A DNA stretch of 64,000 bases from Pseudomonas sp. ATCC 13867. Lineage in GTDB: Bacteria > Pseudomonadota > Gammaproteobacteria > Pseudomonadales > Pseudomonadaceae. The stretch's first letter is position 1; each line of letters opens with the position of its first letter. A model generated the notes under the pieces. The model was not told the DNA's origin. It did no database searches and saw only the letters and a program-made list of their open reading frames with translations. The DNA lies in the NCBI RefSeq assembly GCF_000349845.1, contig NC_020829.1:1054001-1118000 (forward strand), given 5' to 3'. Below, one piece after another: positions 57,332 to 64,000 of the stretch. The position numbers and the translations under genes are program-made.

Positions 57332-58345
57332 ATGATCGAGGACGTATCCTTTGCCGTACCCGGTGATTCCGGCGCCGAGCTGCGCGTGCGCGCCTGGCGT
57401 ATCGACGGCGGCAGACCGGGGCCGAAGGTGCACCTGCAGGCAGGCGTGCACGCCGATGAAATCGCCGGGATGCTGGTGCTTCACGAACTGCTGCCACGCC
57501 TGCGCGATGCCGCCGAACGCGGTGCGCTCAAGGGCAGCGTGACGGTGGTGCCGCAGGCCAATCCCTTCGGCATCGGGCAGTTCCGCCAGGGACGGATTCT
57601 CGGTCGGAACCACGACGCGACCTCGCGCAATTTCAATCGTGGCTTCATCGCCTCGGCGGCCGCCAGCGGCATCCTGGATAACCTCTCGCTGTGGCAGAAG
57701 CGCCTGGCGGAACTGGCCGCGCCGGCGGACATCGTGCTCGACCTGCATACCGATGACGAGGCGCTGCAGTACATCTACCTGCACGAATGCTTCTGGCCTG
57801 CCGCGCAGGACCTCGCCGCCGCCTTGCGCGCGGAACTGGCGATCATCTGGGAGGGCGACAGCGATGGCGCCTTCGAGGAAGTGGTGATCGCCCCGTGGCT
57901 GGCGGAGCAGCGCTTCGCCGGACGCCTGGTGGCAACCGTCGAACTGCGCGGCCAGGGCGACGTCAGCGACGCGCTGGCGCGGCAGGATGCGGACGGGCTC
58001 TACCGCTTCCTCGGCGCCCGTGGCGTGGTCACCGATGCCGGGCCGTTGCCGGAGTGGAAGGGCGTTGCCACGCCCATCGGCTTCATGGAAACCGTGTTCG
58101 CCCCGGCTGCGGGCGTGCTGGTGTTCGAGCGCGAACTGGGCGAACGCATCGAGGCCGGTGAACGCTTCGCCCGCATCATCGCCCGTCCCGGCGATGCCGG
58201 TAGCGAGCACATCCTGCGCGCACCGCAGGGCGGGCTGCTCGCCACGCGCTATCGCGACCGGCTGATCCCGCAGGGCGCCATCGCCGCCAAGCTGACCGGC
58301 AGCGCGACTTCCAGCACCTGGAGTTCGGGCGCGCTCGACCCGTAA
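57332..58345 (+). CDS. Succinylglutamate desuccinylase / aspartoacylase-family hydrolase
   Basis: 337 aa zinc-dependent M14-like deacylase. Zinc ligands in GVHADEIAGM and DLHTDDEAL; arginines of the substrate site in GRNHDATSRNFNRGF; C-terminal beta domain with APAAGVLVFERELGERIEAGE. ATG 57332 has GAGGAGAG upstream. Next to an amino-acid transporter and an aminotransferase, it may release an amino acid from an N-acyl form (inference). Confidence 0.87.
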   Translation: MIEDVSFAVPGDSGAELRVRAWRIDGGRPGPKVHLQAGVHADEIAGMLVLHELLPRLRDAAERGALKGSVTVVPQANPFGIGQFRQGRILGRNHDATSRNFNRGFIASAAASGILDNLSLWQKRLAELAAPADIVLDLHTDDEALQYIYLHECFWPAAQDLAAALRAELAIIWEGDSDGAFEEVVIAPWLAEQRFAGRLVATVELRGQGDVSDALARQDADGLYRFLGARGVVTDAGPLPEWKGVATPIGFMETVFAPAAGVLVFERELGERIEAGERFARIIARPGDAGSEHILRAPQGGLLATRYRDRLIPQGAIAAKLTGSATSSTWSSGALDP

Positions 58346-58361
58346 CGCAGGTTTGCTCTTC

Positions 58362-58444
58362 GTAGGAGCGAGCTTGCTCGCGAACAAACCCCGCTGCGAG
58401 GCCGGGTTCGCGAGCAATAACGATGGCGTCCCCCTCGCTCCTAC
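58362..58444. repeat. REPIN 9 (expanded-loop right arm)
   Basis: The left arm is standard. The right arm is GTTCGCGAGCAA, then 16 extra bases TAACGATGGCGTCCCC, then CTCGCTCCTAC. Ends 11 bp from the RAYT stop. Confidence 0.9.
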
Positions 58445-58455
58445 AGGGCTATGCG

Positions 58456-58899
58456 TCACAGCCAGACGGCGCTCCAAAATGGGTAGTCGCAGAGGGATTT
58501 GACCAGACCCGCTCGCAAGGGATTGGCAATCAGGTAACGGGCTGCGGCTTTCAAGTCTTCGTCGCGGCGCAGGGCGTGATCGTGGAAGCCCGATTGCCAG
58601 ACTTTACCTGTGCGTTTCAGCGCTCTGTTCAGTGAGATTGCAGTGAGGGATTTCAGTTGTTGCATAAAGTCACTCAATGAACCGCTCTCGAGTTGGACCA
58701 GGCAATGCAAATGGTCCGGCATCAATACCCAGGCGAGGAGATTGGCCTGGGCCAGTTGGTGCAGTGCTTGAGCAACTGGGCAGGAAGCGTTCCAGTGCGT
58801 GAATACCGGTTCACGCTGATAGGTGACGGTTGTCACCAGGTATATCTGCCCTTCGATCGAGTGACGTCCATTGCGCAGATTTTTGCCATGAAACCCCAT
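58456..58899 (-). CDS. REP-associated tyrosine transposase (RAYT)
   Basis: 147 aa Y1 transposase of the IS200/IS605-like superfamily. HUH motif MPDHLHCLVQL (His63, His65), family segments YLVTTVTYQREPVF and VWQSGFHDHALR, and a Tyr in AARYLIANPLRAGL (Tyr122) as likely nucleophile. ATG 58899 has AGGGGAG upstream; a longer frame through REPIN 10 is ignored. Flanked by REPIN 9 and REPIN 10, the usual RAYT layout; it probably mobilises the window's REP elements. Confidence 0.93.
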   Translation of the reverse strand: MGFHGKNLRNGRHSIEGQIYLVTTVTYQREPVFTHWNASCPVAQALHQLAQANLLAWVLMPDHLHCLVQLESGSLSDFMQQLKSLTAISLNRALKRTGKVWQSGFHDHALRRDEDLKAAARYLIANPLRAGLVKSLCDYPFWSAVWL

Positions 58900-58955
58900 C
58901 TCAACTCCCCTATGTGTACCGATGCTTACGGTTGCAGAGGAATTGAGGCCTGACT

Positions 58956-59015
58956 GTAGGAGCGAGCTTGCTCGCGAACCGGACCCGGCAGGTTCGCGAG
59001 CAAGCTCGCTCCTAC
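58956..59015. repeat. REPIN 10
   Basis: Standard inverted REP pair with the shortest spacer in the window (12 nt), 56 bp upstream of the RAYT start. Confidence 0.93.
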
Positions 59016-59036
59016 GAAAGGCGGATCGGTGCAAAT

Positions 59037-59065
59037 GAAAACGCCCGCACAGGGCGGGCGTTTTC
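59037..59065 (-). terminator. prfC terminator
   Basis: GAAAACGCCCGC / GCGGGCGTTTTC with a 5-nt loop, T run on the minus strand, 12 bp past the prfC stop. Confidence 0.88.
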
Positions 59066-59077
59066 GGAAGGGCGAAC

Positions 59078-60661
<1,584 letters not shown>

Positions 60662-61093
60662 GGATGCGTGCCTGGCTGGAATCGAGGATGGGCCCGGATC
60701 GGCCCAAAAGCGCGGGATTATAACGGGAAATGACCGGTCGATCAGCGCCACCGGGCACCCGGCGGCCTATGGGCGTCGGTGGGGCGCCGATGAGCTCGCT
60801 CCGGGGCGCGGTTTCGGCAGGCGATCGGGTGTCATCGGCCAAGCCGGCAATGACCCCTGTATCGGGGGCCGCGAAAAGGCCGTCCGGCCGCCCTTGTCAT
60901 CCCCCTGAAACCCGCGCCTGTGCAGCATTTCATGGCGCTTTGTTAAGGATTCGAAACGAAATGCCGGATGGCGACAAAGGGTTATGAAAAAGCGGCAATT
61001 TTTGATTGATCTGTGCTGCCTCTGGTCCTAAAGTTCGCGCCCGAACGCTCATGCTGGAAACGATCCATCCGGCTCAAGTACTGACGACGAGAG

Positions 61094-61190
61094 GTTGCCG
61101 ACCCGGCGACTCCGCGCCCCGACAGGGGCAGGGAGCCCCAGGAGAAGTCGGAGCCGGTAATGCTCGGCGACATGCCTTGGGAAGTAGGCG
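61094..61190 (+). ncRNA. Structured 5' leader of speC (candidate cis-regulatory RNA)
   Basis: Outer helix GTTGCCGA (61094-61101) / TCGGCGAC (61164-61171); second helix CCGGC plus TCCG (61103-61114, bulged) / CGGAGCCGG (61149-61157); inner hairpin GCCCC-GACA-GGGGC (61116-61129). GGGGC (61125-61129) can instead pair with GCCCC (61135-61139), so two exclusive hairpins exist. A further stem GCCT/AGGC lies at 61174-61189. It ends about 100 nt before the speC start. Not matched to a known riboswitch class. The rest of 60662-61286 shows no gene on the plus strand apart from an unsupported frame from 61036 that runs into speC. Confidence 0.5.
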
Positions 61191-61286
61191 AACCAAAGTG
61201 GGGAAACTGATCAGGCGTTCGTGGCTCGAAAGTAAAAGAGCCGTCCCTCTTTTCAATTGCGTGTTTTGCCATTTGGAGTCCCAACC

Positions 61287-62450
61287 ATGTCCATCAAGGT
61301 CGAGGATTACTTCGCCCCGGAAACCTTCCAGCGCATGAAGGCGTTTGCCGACAAGCAGGAAACCCCCTTCGTCGTCATCGACAAGCAGACCATCGCCAAC
61401 GCGTACGACCAGCTGACCGACTGCTTCCCGTTCGCCAGGATCTACTACGCGGTGAAGGCCAATCCGGCCACCGAGATCACCGAGCTGCTGCGCGACAAGG
61501 GTTCGAACTTCGACATCGCCTCGATCTACGAGCTGGACAAGGTGATGAAGACCGGCGTGGGTCCGGAGCGCATCAGCTACGGCAACACCATCAAGAAAGC
61601 CCGTGACATCCGCTACTTCTATGAGAAGGGCGTGCGCCTGTTCGCCACCGACTCCGAGGCCGACCTGCGCAACATCGCCAAGGCGGCGCCGGGCTCCAAG
61701 GTCTACGTGCGCATCCTCACCGAGGGTTCCACTTCCGCCGACTGGCCGCTGTCGCGCAAGTTCGGCTGCCAGACCGACATGGCCATGGACCTGCTGGTGC
61801 TGGCCCGCGACCTGGGCCTGGTGCCCTACGGCGTGTCCTTCCACGTCGGCTCGCAGCAGCGCGACATCGGCGTGTGGGACGCGGCCATCGCCAAGGTGAA
61901 GGTGATCTTCGAGCGCCTGAAGGAAGAAGACGGCATCGAACTGAAGATGATCAACATGGGCGGCGGCTTCCCGGCCAACTACATCGCCAAGACCAACAGC
62001 CTGGAAACCTACGCCGAAGAGATCATCCGCTTCCTCAAGGAAGACTTCGGTGACGAACTGCCGGAAATCATCCTCGAGCCGGGCCGTTCGCTGATCGCCA
62101 ACGCCGGCATCCTGGTCAGCGAAGTGGTGCTGGTGGCGCGCAAGTCGCGCACTGCCGTGGAGCGCTGGGTGTTCACCGACGTGGGCAAGTTCTCCGGCCT
62201 GATCGAAACCATGGACGAGTCCATCAAGTTCCCGATCCACGTGGAGAAGCAGGGCGAGCTGGAAGAAGTGGTGATCGCCGGCCCGACCTGCGACAGCGCC
62301 GATATCATGTACGAGCACTACAAGTACGGCCTGCCGCTGAACCTGGCCGCCGGCGACCGCCTGTACTGGCTGTCCACCGGTGCCTACACCACCAGCTACA
62401 GCGCGGTGGAGTTCAACGGCTTCCCGCCGCTGAAGGCGTTCTACCTGTAG
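61287..62450 (+). CDS. speC: Ornithine decarboxylase (fold III, PLP)
   Basis: 387 aa. Makes putrescine from ornithine. PLP lysine in YYAVKANPA, GGGFPANY phosphate loop, EPGRSLIANAG, and CDSADIMYE with the catalytic Cys. The length equals my recollection of P. aeruginosa SpeC. ATG 61287 with TTGGAG upstream. Long structured leader precedes it. Confidence 0.94.
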   Translation: MSIKVEDYFAPETFQRMKAFADKQETPFVVIDKQTIANAYDQLTDCFPFARIYYAVKANPATEITELLRDKGSNFDIASIYELDKVMKTGVGPERISYGNTIKKARDIRYFYEKGVRLFATDSEADLRNIAKAAPGSKVYVRILTEGSTSADWPLSRKFGCQTDMAMDLLVLARDLGLVPYGVSFHVGSQQRDIGVWDAAIAKVKVIFERLKEEDGIELKMINMGGGFPANYIAKTNSLETYAEEIIRFLKEDFGDELPEIILEPGRSLIANAGILVSEVVLVARKSRTAVERWVFTDVGKFSGLIETMDESIKFPIHVEKQGELEEVVIAGPTCDSADIMYEHYKYGLPLNLAAGDRLYWLSTGAYTTSYSAVEFNGFPPLKAFYL

Positions 62451-62464
62451 GTTCAGGCTCGAAT

Positions 62465-62493
62465 GAAGAGGCCCCGCGATGCGGGGCCTCTTC
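62465..62493 (+). terminator. speC terminator
   Basis: GAAGAGGCCCCGC / GCGGGGCCTCTTC, 3-nt loop GAT, 14 bp past the stop. Confidence 0.88.
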
Positions 62494-62539
62494 GTTTCTG
62501 GCAGCGCGCTTTTGGTCCACGAATGAACCCGGCATCCCT

Positions 62540-62621
62540 GTAGGAGCGAGGGGAACGCCATCGTTATTGCTCGCGAACCAGACTCGCAGCGGGGGCTGTT
62601 CGCGAGCAAGCTCGCTCCTAC
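62540..62621. repeat. REPIN 11 (expanded-loop left arm)
   Basis: Left arm GTAGGAGCGAG, then GGGAACGCCATCGTTA, then TTGCTCGCGAAC. The 16-nt insert is the reverse complement of that in REPIN 9 with one difference. The right arm is standard. Confidence 0.9.
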
Positions 62622-62646
62622 GAAGAGCCTTCGTGCGCCGTGAAAT

Positions 62647-62675
62647 GAAAACGCCCCGCAGTGCGGGGCGTTTTC
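62647..62675 (-). terminator. Terminator of the phosphoethanolamine transferase gene
   Basis: GAAAACGCCCCGC / GCGGGGCGTTTTC with loop AGT, just beyond the minus-strand stop at 62691. Confidence 0.88.
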
Positions 62676-62690
62676 ATGGTCAGGTTCGAC

Positions 62691-64000
62691 TCAACCCTCG
62701 TTGGGCTTCGTCGCAGCCGGCACCTGCGCGGTGGCCGGTGACCTGAGGTCCTTGACGATCTCCTGCTGCGGCGCGGCCTGGGTCGGCGGCAGCTTGTCGA
62801 AATCGTGCAGGCCGCCCTTCTTGTACGGATCGCCGATCCAGCGCGGCGCCACGGCGAATTGCGGGCTGACCAGGCTCTTCACCGGCTCGAAGCGGTCGTA
62901 GCTCAGGCCCGCGAGGTCCGACAGGGTGTGGATCAGGTGCGAGCTGCTGTACGGACGCTTGGCGGCCGCCTGCAGGTCGCGCGGGTGCGCCGCCTGCCAG
63001 CTGGACGAGGTCCAGAGCATGAACGGGATGGTGTACATCGGCCGGGTCGGGGCGCCTTCGTTGCGGCCCAGGCGGTCATGGTTGCCCGAGCTGTAGACAT
63101 CCTCGCCGTGGTCGGAGAGGTACAGCAGGAAACCGTTCGGATCGGTCGCGGCGTAGCGCTTGATCAGGCTGGAGACCACGAAGTCGTTGTACAGCACAGC
63201 GTTGTCGTAGAAGTTGTAGGTTTCCACCTGGTCATCCGACAGCGCCGAGGGTACGCCCTGGCGGTCGTTGAAGTGGGCGTACTGCTCCGGATAGCGGTAG
63301 CGGTAGTCCATGTGCGTGCCGAGCAGGTGGATGACGATGAACTTCTTCTGCGCCGGGTCCTGCAGGGCCTTCTCGAAGGGCTCGAGCACCACGCCGTCGT
63401 ACTGGCTGGCGTTCTGGTTGCGCTGGTTGTTCAGGTAGAACTGCGCGTCCGTCTGCTGCGAGAAGGTGGTCAGCATGGTGTTGCGCTTGGTCATCGTCTG
63501 CTGGTTGGTGATCCAGAAGGTCTTGTAGCCCGCCTGTTTCATCAGGTTGATCAGCGACGGATCGGTGAGGAACCTGTCGGGGTTCTGCTCGTCGCCGAAG
63601 GTGAGGATCTGCTGCATCACCTCGATGGTGTAGGGACGCGGCGAGACAACGTTCTGGAACACCGTCAGGTTGTGGCCTTCGGCGGCCAGCGCGTCGAGGT
63701 TCGGCGTGGTTTCGCGCGGGTAGCCATACAGGTGCATGTGCTCGCGGGTGGTGGATTCGCCCAGCACCAGCACCAGGGTGCGTGGCGCTTCGCCGCTGCT
63801 GTCCTGGAGGTTCCGCAGCGGCGGCAGGGAGGCGTTCTGCTCCAGCAGCTTCTGCATGTTGTCCAGTTGCTGGCGGTACTGGGCGTAACCCACGACCAGT
63901 TGCCAAGGCACGGCCGGCTCCATGCGCTGCTGCACCTTCTCCAGCGCTTCGGCGAAGCTGCGCTCCTGGGTGACCATCTGCTTGTAGAAGGGGTAGACCA
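62691..64000 (-). CDS. Phosphoethanolamine transferase, CptA/EptA-like (5' end outside window)
   Basis: The frame is open to the window edge; 436 residues are visible, the soluble periplasmic catalytic domain. Alkaline-phosphatase fold: LVLGESTTREHMHLYGY with the nucleophile Thr, LIHLLGTHMDYRYRYP-type His ligand segment, and LSDHGEDVYSSGNHDRLG. The N-terminal membrane helices are missing. Moves phosphoethanolamine to LPS; CptA acts on core heptose, EptA on lipid A. CptA-like is favoured by overall pattern but not proven. Confidence 0.85.
   Translation of the reverse strand, partial: VYPFYKQMVTQERSFAEALEKVQQRMEPAVPWQLVVGYAQYRQQLDNMQKLLEQNASLPPLRNLQDSSGEAPRTLVLVLGESTTREHMHLYGYPRETTPNLDALAAEGHNLTVFQNVVSPRPYTIEVMQQILTFGDEQNPDRFLTDPSLINLMKQAGYKTFWITNQQTMTKRNTMLTTFSQQTDAQFYLNNQRNQNASQYDGVVLEPFEKALQDPAQKKFIVIHLLGTHMDYRYRYPEQYAHFNDRQGVPSALSDDQVETYNFYDNAVLYNDFVVSSLIKRYAATDPNGFLLYLSDHGEDVYSSGNHDRLGRNEGAPTRPMYTIPFMLWTSSSWQAAHPRDLQAAAKRPYSSSHLIHTLSDLAGLSYDRFEPVKSLVSPQFAVAPRWIGDPYKKGGLHDFDKLPPTQAAPQQEIVKDLRSPATAQVPAATKPNEG

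Noticed and set aside
58900-59034. N-terminal extension of the RAYT frame through REPIN 10
   Set aside because: The extension only translates REP sequence; the ATG at 58899 has a good ribosome site and gives the normal RAYT N terminus.
61006-61338. 110-codon plus-strand frame overlapping the speC start
   Set aside because: No clear ribosome site and no domain; it runs through the structured leader and past the speC ATG, so it is more likely non-coding leader, though a leader peptide is not excluded.

Overview
The window looks like a chromosomal segment of a GC-rich Pseudomonas of the P. aeruginosa / P. nitroreducens type. Evidence: the gene order ndh - DUF1780 - yacG - coaE - pilD - pilC - pilB / pilA - tRNA-Thr - nadC - DUF1631 gene - ampD - ampE - chemoreceptor, with speC further right, is as I recall it from P. 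aeruginosa. The arn order (arnBCADTEF-ugd), the multidomain FruB and the many Pseudomonas REP palindromes also fit. No plasmid or prophage genes are visible. Species cannot be fixed from sequence alone.

Layout. 0-4.4 kb: end of a sensor kinase gene, a MerR regulator coupled to a short-chain dehydrogenase, a Tat-exported alpha/beta hydrolase and a second dehydrogenase. 4.4-5.7 kb: gene-poor, with a possible LysR remnant. 5.7-10.6 kb: the cyoABCDE cytochrome bo3 operon, with an IS3-family element (10586-11911, 3-bp target duplication) placed between cyoE and what looks like its original terminator. 12-17.3 kb: ndh, small conserved genes, yacG-coaE. 17.3-21.8 kb: type IV pilus genes pilD, pilC, pilB and the divergent sigma-54-type pilA. 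21.9-25.9 kb: three lower-GC genes (GT-C-like membrane protein, GtrA-like protein, FAD oxidoreductase) between pilA and tRNA-Thr, the known hotspot for pilin accessory genes. 26-35 kb: galE, nadC, DUF1631 gene, ampDE, chemoreceptor. 35-42.7 kb: tatD, fruR and fruBKA. 42.9-51.8 kb: the arn lipid A aminoarabinose operon with a PmrA-type box. 52-58.3 kb: an amino-acid ABC uptake and catabolism cluster whose aminotransferase and ATPase are joined in one frame through a REPIN. 58.4-64 kb: a RAYT gene between REPINs, prfC, speC with a structured leader, and a truncated phosphoethanolamine transferase gene.

The most notable items are the pilin accessory locus (a candidate pilin-glycosylation cassette), the REPIN that supplies the linker of a fused transporter/aminotransferase protein, a family of REPINs with an expanded loop near their probable RAYT mobiliser, a transposase frame that runs out of its own IS, and a switch-like structured leader upstream of ornithine decarboxylase. 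All functional calls are from reading translations; no database search was run.
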